This document shows positions 35,770 to 44,870 of a stretch of DNA of 64,000 nucleotides, in pieces. The first letter of the stretch is position 1. The number at the start of each line of letters is the position of its first letter. The stretch spans positions 2,812,022 to 2,876,021 of the forward strand of contig NZ_MQVX01000001.1 in the NCBI RefSeq assembly GCF_002954325.1, in the 5' to 3' direction. Position numbers and translations under genes: made by a program. Source of the stretch: Aureicoccus marinus. Lineage in GTDB: Bacteria; Bacteroidota; Bacteroidia; Flavobacteriales; Flavobacteriaceae. Below the pieces are notes generated by a model that searched no databases, had not been told where the DNA came from, and saw nothing but the letters and a program-made list of their open reading frames with translations.

Positions 35770-37806
35770 TTAGGGAACAATTTCTACAAAAAGATCCGGT
35801 CTGGGAGCAAAACCCGTCAGGCCTTCTCGCTTAAACCAAGATGAAATACTGACTTGTTGCCCCAAGTGGTTTTCGAACACAAAGAGGGGGTAGCCTGTTG
35901 TCTCGGTTTCGCTGGCAGAACTCGAATTGATATCGAAGAATACTGCTGTACGCCTGTGCATAGACTGTTCGTCAATCGTCCAATCCGGATCGTTGTCTGT
36001 TCCCAGGATGCGCTCACCATTCTGACTTAGGGCCGTCCCTAAGAACGGTCTTGGGAAGAAAGTGGTAAAGCTAAAGTTCTGGGTTTCGTAAATCCCACGA
36101 TCCAATTGGTCCAGGACAACATCTGCTGTTTCGTTGTAGAAAAGGGTTTCTTTCGCGTCTTGCCATCGAATCCCGGTAAAGGTCGTCTGATTTTGAAATG
36201 CACCAGCCGCGGTTACATCGAATCGGTAGCTCTGATCGGAAAATTGATGACCCACCAACACTTGGTCATTCCCCATATTGAGAATTTGAAATTGCCCGGC
36301 ATTGGTCGTCGTGGTTAATCCGGCCTGGTTAATCAAAGTGAGCTCTGCATTGTTTCGGCTAAAGGTGTAGACCGTCTCGCTGTCGGTAAAGACCCAATTT
36401 CCGTTGCCCAGATAATCAAAATCCGTAACCGATAGGAAGCCGCCGGACCAATTGAGTTCGTATTTAAAATCCAGGGTGGAGGCATCGTAGACCGATACGT
36501 CAAACCCCTTGAGAAGCATCAGTTCTTTCCCGACATCCGAGTCAATGACCTTTAGAAAGACCTGGGAGGAGGTATTCGGGGAGCTGGTCGAAACCGTTGT
36601 TTGGTTGGTGCTGTAATCAAAACGCACCAATCGTTGCTCGTCTTCATTGGCGGAATCCCCTAAAAAGTAAAGTACGGTATCGCTCGGATCAATCGCCATC
36701 AAATTAATGAAGGACAGATCCAGTAGTCCCGGCCGCTGATAAGTCACTTCCAGCCCTCCCTCGGCGACGAAAGCGGGTCCATTCCCGAAAGTATTCACTA
36801 CCCGAACTTCGTAAAAGGGGTTGCGGACAAAAGGAGGAGTCGTATCCGTAAAAGTCGTCGTTTCTTTATCGTCAATAACCGCGACCAACTGCTCTTGGAA
36901 AGCATACCCCGTGGTGCCGTTTTCGTAATTTCTCACATAGATCTCATAGCGATCAAAATAAAAACCGGTGTAGCTCTGCCAACTCAGATCAATCTGATCA
37001 CCCGAGGCAACGGCACTTTGAATCATCACGGTTGGCACTTCCAATTCATCCGGAATCACGGTGACCAATTCGCTTTCGCCCAGTTGTTCCCCGTCGGCGA
37101 TCAGGCGCATAAAGTAGCAGATCTGCTCCGCATTGGCCGGGTTTTCGTCCACAAAGGAATTTTGGGTTTGCTCGGTCAGGGAGGCGATTAATTCGGCATT
37201 GCCCTTGTCGCAGTTTCCAGGGGTGGAACGGTAGATTTCGTAGCGATCAAATCGGCCACCCGTATAGGAATTCCAACGCAGTTGAATACGGTCCTGAACG
37301 GTTGGATCTTGCTGAAAACTCTGCGTAACATTGTCTCTTAAAGGCGGATCGTAAGGCACGGCCGCAAAGGTGAAAATATCGTCATCTCCATCCTGATCAA
37401 AATCAATAGCTGATCGAAACACCAAGGTGTTGGAGGTGAGTTGAGTAATCGTCAGTTGACTGCTTTGACCGGATCCATCTCGGAGGGTAATCACTCCTTC
37501 GTTAAGCGTCCAGCTGAGGTTACTAATCTGAGGAGCACAAGAAGATCCATCAAAGAAAACATAGTCCGAGTAGCTACCATCTGCGCTGTAGATAAAGTAA
37601 TCTCTGCCGCAGGCCGGGCTGGTAGGTGGAACCGGAACAGTTTGCCCTTCGAGGGTTCCCTCAATGATCGTCCAGATTCCTTCCAACAACGCCGGATCTG
37701 CGTTGCGCTGAACACCACGGGTCAGCGGATTGTCGTCTGCGGAACAGCCGATGAATAAGGCAAGGGTGACAATAGCGAGGATGCGCGAGGCATATCGGTT
37801 AAGCAT
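35770..37806 (-). CDS. Large lipoprotein with lipocalin-like, FN3 and propeller-like regions
   Basis: 678 residues, start ATG at 37806. MLNRYASRILAIVTLALFIGC is a lipoprotein signal (Cys at 21). About 40-150 resembles a Bacteroidota lipocalin-like domain (LEGIWTIIEGT). Two FN3-like units follow (about 165-250 and 260-345), each with an IxLxWxSYTGxxFDRYEIY core. Then comes a region of beta strands ending about 650 that reads like a propeller of log-like repeats (NGNWVFTDSETVYTF, GNDQVLVGHQF). Probably surface-exposed, function unknown. Its stop (35770) is directly adjacent to the sorB stop (convergent, no spacer). Confidence 0.75.
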   Translation of the reverse strand: MLNRYASRILAIVTLALFIGCSADDNPLTRGVQRNADPALLEGIWTIIEGTLEGQTVPVPPTSPACGRDYFIYSADGSYSDYVFFDGSSCAPQISNLSWTLNEGVITLRDGSGQSSQLTITQLTSNTLVFRSAIDFDQDGDDDIFTFAAVPYDPPLRDNVTQSFQQDPTVQDRIQLRWNSYTGGRFDRYEIYRSTPGNCDKGNAELIASLTEQTQNSFVDENPANAEQICYFMRLIADGEQLGESELVTVIPDELEVPTVMIQSAVASGDQIDLSWQSYTGFYFDRYEIYVRNYENGTTGYAFQEQLVAVIDDKETTTFTDTTPPFVRNPFYEVRVVNTFGNGPAFVAEGGLEVTYQRPGLLDLSFINLMAIDPSDTVLYFLGDSANEDEQRLVRFDYSTNQTTVSTSSPNTSSQVFLKVIDSDVGKELMLLKGFDVSVYDASTLDFKYELNWSGGFLSVTDFDYLGNGNWVFTDSETVYTFSRNNAELTLINQAGLTTTTNAGQFQILNMGNDQVLVGHQFSDQSYRFDVTAAGAFQNQTTFTGIRWQDAKETLFYNETADVVLDQLDRGIYETQNFSFTTFFPRPFLGTALSQNGERILGTDNDPDWTIDEQSMHRRTAVFFDINSSSASETETTGYPLFVFENHLGQQVSISSWFKREGLTGFAPRPDLFVEIVP

Positions 37807-37912
37807 GGGTTAGCATTTTCAATTTCTACCTCCAATATCGCACATCTGAATGGCAATCAAAAAAGAGCTTCGTTAAATTATTTGGATCTTAGAAGAACCA
37901 ATAAATTCAACC

Positions 37913-38250
37913 ATGCGAGTTGTTTTGGTTTTTCTACTTTTTACGACGGGTCTGCAGGTCCACACCGATCCTCAAGTGCCGCAGCACTACCATGACTTTG
38001 ATTTTTGGGTCGGGAAGTGGTACGTCTACGTGGTGGGTTCGGATCAGCCCAGAGCCCAAAGTTATACCGAATCCATCATCGACAGTGTCGGAGTTTTAGA
38101 AAACTACAAACTGCTCCAGAGACCATCAACAAGATTCAGTGGGAAACCCAAGAGAATGGAGACGTACGTCAAACCTGGACTTCGAGCACCGATGGCGGCA
38201 ATACTTGGAATACGGTTTTTGATGGAATGTACAAGAGGAAGGAAGAATAA
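37913..38250 (+). pseudogene. DUF1579-like secreted protein, frameshifted and internally shortened
   Basis: The N-terminus MRVVLVFLLFTTGLQVHT and HDFDFWVGKWYVYVVGSD match a Bacteroidota family with a HDFDFWxGxW start. The C-terminus (ETINKIQWETQENGDVRQTW, then TDGGNTWNTVFDGMYKRKEE) is in another frame and ends at 38250. Joining at ENYK (about 38105-38115) gives a product near 113 residues. From memory the family runs about 150-170, with a central strand block (YWVDNSGLTL-like) that is absent here. So a deletion plus frame change is more likely than a one-base error. Function of the family unknown. Confidence 0.55.
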
Positions 38251-38338
38251 AAAATCTTTTTAGTACATTCCAATGTCTTTTTGCCCAACTTTTTTCGTTG
38301 GGTACAGGAACACACTAAATAACCACCATCCACCACCC

Positions 38339-39601
38339 ATGATTAAAAAAACCATCCTCCCATTACTCCTTGTTCTCTTTTCTTCTACCACTCTATTTGC
38401 CCAGTACTTTGAAACCAGTTGGATTAGCAACGGGGTGAAGTATACCGGTTTTGCAGTAAAAACGGGTGAATACGAGTACCTATTCCGAATAAAGTACATC
38501 TCCAAAGGCGAAGACAAACTGGCCAGCTACCGGGCTGTCTTTAAAGGGTTCACGAAATCTGATGGAACCAAGGATACTTATTTGGATGGGCAAAACGGAG
38601 AAATTATTCGAGGACCGAGTGGGACAGGGTACAGCGCTGATAACTGGTATTTTAAGATGGATTGGGAAAGTGAAGATGGTCAGGTTATGGCTTATACAGT
38701 AGATGACAATAAAATTGGTGGTGAGGATATCACAAAAACTATGCAGCCTGCCTTGTATTGGATAAAACTGCAAAGCGATGCCCTGACCGAGAATTACTTG
38801 AGTGATTATTTTAATTCAGATGATCCGGTTTACAAACTCATTACAATGGATAAAAAGAAAGAGTTTGAATTAACCAACATGAAGACTTCGGTAATTGATC
38901 TAGATTATATTGAAATAGGTCCTCAAAAAGAAGATATTTGGACTGTGGTCTTGGGTAAACGCAGTGGGGTAAACACTACCCAAATCATGAAGTCATTTAA
39001 GCAGTTTCCCAAAGATTGGATTGCAAAGAAATGGTCAGAAGGCTACTCCATTAGCCATTCTGATTATAACAATAAGACGTCTGAATATTTAATGGTCATG
39101 AGTAAACCGACCAATTGGGGAACACAATCATGGAAAAGATCGCAGACTATACCCTTGGAATGGATTAGTTCTAAGAAGGAATTGAATTACAGTATTACCG
39201 ATTTAACCTTTATCAACAAGGAGTGGTTTGTGGTGATGAATAAGAATACAGGCTATGCGGATCAGTTGCATAAGTTTGCGACTGAATTGCCGGAAGACTG
39301 GATGCAAAGGAATTTAACCAAAGGTTATCGTGTTACCTCTGTGGATTTTGGAGGACAATTTTGGGGTGTGGTTCTATCAAGAGGAACTACTTATAAAAAT
39401 CAGGAATGGAAATGGGTTAAGGACTATCCCACAGATTTTTGTCGTGCTAAGTTTGATTTGGGATGGGTCTTGACGCATATTTCTTATGGCGCAGGTAAGT
39501 GGTTTGTGGTCATGTCTCAAGATCCCGGCATTACATTAGGGGAGTTCAATTATAAAAATGGGGATATACCCTTTAGTTGGATTATGGAAAGGGCCAATTG
39601 A
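38339..39601 (+). CDS. Secreted protein with DUF7477-like repeats
   Basis: 420 residues from ATG at 38339. Signal peptide MIKKTILPLLLVLFSSTTLFAQ. The N-terminal 150 residues are a beta-rich domain. From about 175 to the end there are roughly five repeats of 45 residues. Each has an acidic DW/EW anchor followed by a GY-I/V-T/S segment and a WFVVMN or WGVVLSRGT strand: EYLMVMSKPTNWG, EWFVVMNKNTGYA, FWGVVLSRGTTY, KWFVVMSQDPG. The repeats resemble the DUF7477 region known from plant and algal proteins. That likeness is from memory and needs a search. Binding or structural role inferred. Confidence 0.6.
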   Translation: MIKKTILPLLLVLFSSTTLFAQYFETSWISNGVKYTGFAVKTGEYEYLFRIKYISKGEDKLASYRAVFKGFTKSDGTKDTYLDGQNGEIIRGPSGTGYSADNWYFKMDWESEDGQVMAYTVDDNKIGGEDITKTMQPALYWIKLQSDALTENYLSDYFNSDDPVYKLITMDKKKEFELTNMKTSVIDLDYIEIGPQKEDIWTVVLGKRSGVNTTQIMKSFKQFPKDWIAKKWSEGYSISHSDYNNKTSEYLMVMSKPTNWGTQSWKRSQTIPLEWISSKKELNYSITDLTFINKEWFVVMNKNTGYADQLHKFATELPEDWMQRNLTKGYRVTSVDFGGQFWGVVLSRGTTYKNQEWKWVKDYPTDFCRAKFDLGWVLTHISYGAGKWFVVMSQDPGITLGEFNYKNGDIPFSWIMERAN

Positions 39602-39610
39602 TAGGTTTCA

Positions 39611-39621
39611 CCCCCCCCCCC
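39611..39621. repeat. C11 homopolymer tract in a 47-bp intergenic gap
   Basis: Eleven consecutive C between the stop of the DUF7477-like gene and the GTG start of the esterase lipoprotein (39649). Such tracts are prone to slippage. The position could alter promoter or leader spacing of the esterase gene. The exact length should be treated as uncertain because homopolymers are where this assembly seems to fail. Confidence 0.6.
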
Positions 39622-39648
39622 TCAAATACAGAAAAAAATAGATCAATT

Positions 39649-41382
39649 GTGAGACAGTTCGTTGCCATTCTTTTCTTCGGATTATTGCTTGTGGGATGCG
39701 GTAAAGAATCCCCTAAAGGAGCAGTAGCCACCTTTTCCATTTCCGTATCGGATTCCCTAATCGACGCTCCTTTGGACGGTCGCTTGCTGCTGATGCTGGT
39801 CGATAATCCAGATACTGAACCCCGATTTCAGATCAGTGCAGGTTTGAGCGCGCAGCCTGTTTTTGGGATGAATGTCGATCAGATGAAGGCCGGCGAATCA
39901 CAGGTGTTTGACGGGGAAGTGTTTGGTTTTCCGTACGCCAGTTTAGCCGACCTTCCTCCCGGTGATTACTGGGTTCAGGGACTCTTGCATATTTACGAGA
40001 CCTTCAATCTGTCGACCGGTCAAACCGTCAAGCTGCCGATGGATCAAGGAGAAGGTCAGCAGTGGAACCGATCGCCCGGCAACCTTTACAGTAGGCCTGT
40101 AAATATCACCATTCCCGAGAGTGGCCGGGTTTCCTTTGATCTGGTCTTGGATCAAAAAATCGCGCCCATTGAAGAGGCCAAAGACACCGAATGGATCAAA
40201 CACATCAAGATCAAGTCCGAAAAACTCTCTGCCTTTTGGGGCCGAGATATGTATTTAGGGGCTCATGTTTTATTGCCCAAGGGTTTTGATGAGCATCCGG
40301 AGGCGCGCTACCCCTTGATGGTCTTTCACGGGCACTTTCCTTCAGATTTTGGTGGCTTTAGAACCACTCCTCCCGATGAGGATATGGAGGATGACTTTTC
40401 GGAGCGCTTTCAGGTGAAGGGTTATAACCGGATCCAACAGCAGGAAGCGTATGACTTCTACCAGCGATGGAACGAGCCGGACTTTCCGCGCTTTTTGATT
40501 ATACAAATACAGCATCCGACCCCTTATTACGACGATTCCTATGCCGTGAATTCGGCCAGTCAGGGACCTTATGGCGATGCCATTACCCACGAACTTATTC
40601 CCCATATCGAAAAGGAATTTCGTGGCTTAGGCGAGGGCTGGTCCCGCTTTTTGTACGGCGGGTCTACCGGAGGCTGGGAGGCCTTGGCCGTGCAGGTCAA
40701 ATATCCGGATGATTACAACGGTTGTTTTGCTGCTTGTCCGGACCCTATTGACTTTAGAGCCTATTGCCTGACCAATATTTACGAGGATCAGAATGCCTAT
40801 TACTACGATAGCAGCCACAAGCAATTAGAGGTGCCGGCGCACCGGGATTATTTGGGTCATATCCAAAGTACGGTTCGGGATGAAAATCTTCGCGAATTGG
40901 TCTTGGGAGACAAGTCTCGTTCAGGTCAGCAGTGGGATATTTGGGAGGCCACCTATTCTCCTCAGGGCGCCGACGGCTATCCTGAACGACTGTGGGACAA
41001 GGTTACAGGCGATATCAACCCCGCTGTCGCTGAATACTGGAAAGAAAACTACGATCTGCGCCATATCCTGGAACGGGACTGGGACCAGTTAGGGGAGAAG
41101 TTGCGCGGCAAGATCCACATCTACTGCGGGGATATGGATAATTACTATCTAAATAACGCCGTCTACCTGATGGAAGACTTTCTGGAAAACACTAGCGATC
41201 CCTATTACGAGGGAGAAGTGACCTATGGCGATCGAGCAGAACACTGTTGGAACGGAGATCCCGATCAACCGAATCACATTAGTCGCTTGAGGTACAACAG
41301 CATGTATGTGCCCAAGATCATGGACCGCATTGCCAAAAGCGCTCCCCAGGGTGCCGACCTAACGAGTTGGAGGTACAAGTAA
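39649..41382 (+). CDS. Alpha/beta-hydrolase (esterase D-like) lipoprotein
   Basis: 577 residues from GTG at 39649, which gives a proper lipoprotein signal (RQFVAILFFGLLLVGCGKES). An earlier ATG at 39577 overlaps the previous gene and reads through the C-tract. About 185 N-terminal residues form an Ig-like or beta region (LDGRLLLMLVDNPDTEP). The hydrolase domain then has VFHGHFPSD (oxyanion side), YGGSTGGWEALAV (Ser nucleophile), CGDMDNYYLNNAVYLMEDFL (Asp) and AEHCWNGD (His). A putative-esterase family member acting outside the cytoplasm. Ester substrate unknown. Confidence 0.8.
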   Translation: MRQFVAILFFGLLLVGCGKESPKGAVATFSISVSDSLIDAPLDGRLLLMLVDNPDTEPRFQISAGLSAQPVFGMNVDQMKAGESQVFDGEVFGFPYASLADLPPGDYWVQGLLHIYETFNLSTGQTVKLPMDQGEGQQWNRSPGNLYSRPVNITIPESGRVSFDLVLDQKIAPIEEAKDTEWIKHIKIKSEKLSAFWGRDMYLGAHVLLPKGFDEHPEARYPLMVFHGHFPSDFGGFRTTPPDEDMEDDFSERFQVKGYNRIQQQEAYDFYQRWNEPDFPRFLIIQIQHPTPYYDDSYAVNSASQGPYGDAITHELIPHIEKEFRGLGEGWSRFLYGGSTGGWEALAVQVKYPDDYNGCFAACPDPIDFRAYCLTNIYEDQNAYYYDSSHKQLEVPAHRDYLGHIQSTVRDENLRELVLGDKSRSGQQWDIWEATYSPQGADGYPERLWDKVTGDINPAVAEYWKENYDLRHILERDWDQLGEKLRGKIHIYCGDMDNYYLNNAVYLMEDFLENTSDPYYEGEVTYGDRAEHCWNGDPDQPNHISRLRYNSMYVPKIMDRIAKSAPQGADLTSWRYK

Positions 41383-42106
41383 GCAAGGATAATCTTATTT
41401 TGATCCTGTTAACCAGCCAAGTTGAATGCTTTTTTCAGTACCAACTTTTTGAAGAAATATTTTGCATTCATTGGATTTCCTGTCCTTTTTAGGGGTCTCT
41501 ATCTCCTGGATACTTTGGCTCTGCAGGAACAGAGGTTCAAGATCAACCCTATTCTTACTATACCTTTTACGCAAGAAAAGGGAGCTCTCAGAAGCATTTT
41601 GTCCTTGGCGTTCAAGATGGGGAAAAGGAGGTTGAACTGGTTTCCGGAATTAATGGTGTTTTAGCTTATTTGGCTGTTTATCACGCTTTACGCTTACGAA
41701 ATTTACAGGTGAAGATTTAGGCGGGTACCCCCATAGAGGATAACGGCGTTAGAAGAGCTCTCCAAAGGCAAAACAAGGCCCTTAGTGCCAGAATTGCTAA
41801 TCCATAATCCAGGCGGTTTTGGTTTTCAATCGATACTTCTGCAATCCCAAGGGTTTGGCACCCAAGATTCAGGGAGGCAGAGTAGTCGCTCTTGAAAAAA
41901 AGATGAGGTATTTCAAAGAAAAGTACAGGGTCTCGCCGAGTAACGATGCTTAAAACACGTACTTGAATTCAAGCAGGAGATTATTATGTTATTCTCTAAT
42001 ATATTGAAATATGTTGAGTAATTGGTCGAATGAGCTGATAAAAGCTCAATTATTTTGTTAATTTAACATAATATTTTTAGCAATTTCTAACCTAATAAAT
42101 TAACAA
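41383..42106. other. Intergenic region, 724 bp, with one coding-like remnant
   Basis: Contains the open stretch at 41493-41720 (listed separately). I see no other gene. The last 100 bases before the subtilisin gene are AT-rich and should hold its promoter. No terminator is obvious after the esterase. Confidence 0.4.
41493..41720 (+). pseudogene. Possible remnant of an unidentified coding gene
   Basis: A frame ending in TAG at 41718-41720 reads sensibly (GYFGSAGTEVQDQPYSYYTF, GSSQKHFVLGVQDGEKEVEL, INGVLAYLAVYHALRLRNL), with mixed strand-like composition. It has no start codon and is blocked upstream by TAG at 41490-41492. I do not recognise the family. It may be the 3' piece of a lost gene, or chance. 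Confidence 0.3.
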
Positions 42107-43360
42107 ATGAAAAGAAGTTTATTGAAGGGATCAGCACTTCTGCTGATGTCCAGTTTTGTGTTTTATGCATGTTCGGAAAACAATTTGGAGGATGCGCTCG
42201 AATTACAAAACGATTTAAGTGATGATTCCTCTCAAGACCATTACGATATGGGGAGCTATGTTTTAGAGGGTTCCTATATCGTGGTTTTTAATGAAGATGT
42301 AGTCGGTGATTCAAGTTCAAAATACGGAAGTGATTATCCGTCAACGACAAGAATGGTCCGTGAGCTAGCGACAGAGGTTCTTGGTTCGTTCCAAATGAAA
42401 GGAGATTTAATTGAGCATGTTTACAGCCGTTCTGTAATGGGTGTTTCTGCTCAACTCTCAGACGAAGAAGCAAACCTACTTTTAAAAGATCCTCGTGTTG
42501 CTTATGTCGAAAAAGACCAAATGTTCACCCTAGCTCCCCCTCCTGGAAAAGGGCCCGGAGGTGGTGGAGATGGTGGTGGAGGTTCTGATCCACAAGAGAT
42601 TCCTTGGGGAATCACTCGAGTTAATGGAGGGGCTACTTACACCGGAAGCGGAGTTGCCTGGATTATTGACAGTGGAATAGAAGCTTCTCATGAAGATTTA
42701 AATGTGGATGTTAGCAGAGGTTTTAACGCTTTCACCAAAGGACGTGATGGAGATTTGTCTTCTGACAGAAATGGTCACGGAACACACGTTGCAGGAACTG
42801 TTGCTGCCAAAGACAACAATGTTGGTGTGATCGGAGTTGCTGCCGGAGCTACTGTTATTCCTGTAAAAGTTTTGGATAGTCGCGGTAGTGGTTCTTACTC
42901 CGGTGTTATCGCTGGAATTGATCATGTTGCGGCCAATGGTTCCAATGGCGATGTGGCTAATATGAGCCTTGGAGGAGGATTCTCTCAAGCGGTAAATGAC
43001 GCCGTAGAGGCCGCTGCTGCTACTGGGGTTAAGTTCGCTCTGGCTGCCGGGAATGAATCTACGGATGCGGGTACTAAATCTCCTGCTTCGGCTAATGGAC
43101 CCAATATTTATACTATTTCGGCTATGGCAGAAGGTGATGTTTGGGCTTCATTCTCTAACTACAACAATCCTCCTGTAGACTATTGTGAGCCAGGTGTTGC
43201 TGTAAAGTCAACATGGCCAGGGAATGGGTACAACACCATCAGTGGTACTTCAATGGCTTCTCCTCACGCAGCTGGTTTGTTACTTCTAGGTAATATTTCT
43301 TCTGACGGAAGTGTCAGTGGCGATCCTGACGGTAACCCAGACGCTATCGGAGTGAACTAG
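42107..43360 (+). CDS. Subtilisin-like serine protease (S8) lipoprotein with I9 prodomain
   Basis: 417 residues, start ATG at 42107. Lipoprotein-type signal (SSFVFYACSENN, Cys about 22). An inhibitor I9-like propeptide covers about 50-140 (GSYIVVFNEDVVGD, VMGVSAQLSDEEANLLLKDP, VAYVEKDQMF), then a Gly-rich linker (PPPGKGPGGGGDGGGG). The catalytic triad is D188 in AWIIDSGI, H224 in NGHGTHVAGT and S382 in SGTSMASPHAAG. It is an extracytoplasmic protease of the proteinase-K/aqualysin type. No T9SS tail. Closely parallels the M43 protease at 11.2 kb in layout. Followed by a terminator. Confidence 0.93.
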   Translation: MKRSLLKGSALLLMSSFVFYACSENNLEDALELQNDLSDDSSQDHYDMGSYVLEGSYIVVFNEDVVGDSSSKYGSDYPSTTRMVRELATEVLGSFQMKGDLIEHVYSRSVMGVSAQLSDEEANLLLKDPRVAYVEKDQMFTLAPPPGKGPGGGGDGGGGSDPQEIPWGITRVNGGATYTGSGVAWIIDSGIEASHEDLNVDVSRGFNAFTKGRDGDLSSDRNGHGTHVAGTVAAKDNNVGVIGVAAGATVIPVKVLDSRGSGSYSGVIAGIDHVAANGSNGDVANMSLGGGFSQAVNDAVEAAAATGVKFALAAGNESTDAGTKSPASANGPNIYTISAMAEGDVWASFSNYNNPPVDYCEPGVAVKSTWPGNGYNTISGTSMASPHAAGLLLLGNISSDGSVSGDPDGNPDAIGVN

Positions 43361-43389
43361 AGAGAGTAAAACTCACGCAAATAATAAAA

Positions 43390-43415
43390 GGCCCCAGATA
43401 ACTGGGGCCTTTTTG
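43390..43415 (+). terminator. Intrinsic terminator after the subtilisin gene
   Basis: Stem GGCCCCAG/CTGGGGCC, loop ATAA, then TTTTTG and a further T-rich stretch. Lies 30 bp after the stop codon. Confidence 0.88.
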
Positions 43416-43508
43416 TTTATCTGGAACCCTGTTAGATTCACTATCTTACTACTTGTATTTTTCTTTCCCAACCAATGCAGGCTGGGTATTTAACGAACAC
43501 ACCTCCAC

Positions 43509-44798
43509 ATGAAAAAGAAGATACTAGGCGGTTTAATCGCACTGGGCCTCATTGTTTTAAGTGTATTTCTCTACAATTTAGGGCAGCGCCCGGACCGAGA
43601 ATACCCTTCCTTTCCTTTAGATCCAGAAAACAAGGCCTCCACAGTCCACGACAGTATTCCCTTGAGGGATGTGGTGGTGACCGGAAACAACTGGGACGGG
43701 GTCATCACCATTTTCGACCCGAACACCCTCGAGATCATCAAGAAAATCAGCGCTATGCCGGATCGCGAAGAGCGCTTTACCGATATCTATTCCGGCTTTA
43801 AGAGAAGATTGGCCTCAGGCTTTATCCGGGACTATATCGGGGAAGGAAACGATCAGTTGGTAGACGATATGTTTACTTCCAATGATGGGCGCTTTATCTA
43901 TGCATCCAGACCGAGTTTTGCCGACGTAGTCGCCATTGATGTGAATTCAGGGGAGATTGCCTGGAGAACCCCAGTAGAAGGGTTGAGAGCCGACCACTCG
44001 GCTATTTCGCCTGATGGAAAAGTCTTTTTGGTTTCTGCTTCCACGGCCCGAAAAGTACATGCCATTGATGTGACCAATGGAGAGATCATTGGGGAATTTG
44101 AGTCTGGCGATCAGCCCCACGAGAATACCTATTCTGAAGACGGGAAGAGAATCTACCACGCCAGTATTGGAAAGGTGTATGTCGCTTCGCCCAATCTCGA
44201 TTTTATGAAGGGAGATCGCTGGTTTCAGATCGTCGATGCCGAGACCTATGAAGTGATTCGCCGAGTCGATATGAAAGAGAAGCTCGAAGAAGCCGGATTT
44301 GAATGGATCGATCGCGCGATCCGTCCCATGGCCATTACCAAGGACGAAAAGTTCGCTTACCTGCAGATCTCTTTGTTTCATGGTTTTTTTGAATACGATA
44401 TCGAAAACGATAAGATCACCCGCCGACTGGAGCTGCCGGTTCCAGAAGAGAACAAGGACCTTTCTCCTGGTGATCACCTCTTAAATTCTGGGCACCACGG
44501 GATTGCCCTGAGCGGTGATGATAAAACCATCTGCGTGGCGGGAACTATGGATGGGTACATCGCCTTGGTCGATAGAGAAAGTTTTGAGGTCACCCTGATT
44601 GAACTTTCCGAGGATCCCAAAAAGGCGAAGCCTTATTGGGCGACTTCCAGTAAAGACGGGACCCGGGCCTATGTTTCGATTAGCGGAATGGACAAGGTTA
44701 CTGTGGTGGACTATGCCACCAAGAGCGTTGTTGGAGAAGTTCCTGTGGGGAATCACCCGCAGCGGGTGCGCAACGGGCAGTTGAGGTTGGTGGACTGA
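43509..44798 (+). CDS. YVTN-type beta-propeller protein, membrane-anchored
   Basis: 429 residues, start ATG at 43509. N-terminal hydrophobic helix (ILGGLIALGLIVLSVFLYNL) without a clear cleavage site. Propeller repeats follow: VVVTGNNWDGVITIFDPNTL, SPDGKVFLVSASTARKVHAI, SGDDKTICVAGTMDGYIALV and SSKDGTRAYVSISGMDKVTV. These are the surface-layer/YVTN family type. No enzymatic motif. Likely a periplasmic binding scaffold. The spacing of 72 bp to the next gene leaves operon membership open. Confidence 0.75.
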   Translation: MKKKILGGLIALGLIVLSVFLYNLGQRPDREYPSFPLDPENKASTVHDSIPLRDVVVTGNNWDGVITIFDPNTLEIIKKISAMPDREERFTDIYSGFKRRLASGFIRDYIGEGNDQLVDDMFTSNDGRFIYASRPSFADVVAIDVNSGEIAWRTPVEGLRADHSAISPDGKVFLVSASTARKVHAIDVTNGEIIGEFESGDQPHENTYSEDGKRIYHASIGKVYVASPNLDFMKGDRWFQIVDAETYEVIRRVDMKEKLEEAGFEWIDRAIRPMAITKDEKFAYLQISLFHGFFEYDIENDKITRRLELPVPEENKDLSPGDHLLNSGHHGIALSGDDKTICVAGTMDGYIALVDRESFEVTLIELSEDPKKAKPYWATSSKDGTRAYVSISGMDKVTVVDYATKSVVGEVPVGNHPQRVRNGQLRLVD

Positions 44799-44870
44799 GA
44801 GCTGTAAATCCTTTTTTCATTCTATCTGCTTTTAGTAGTTTTAAGACTACAAAACAAAAACACGATACCC

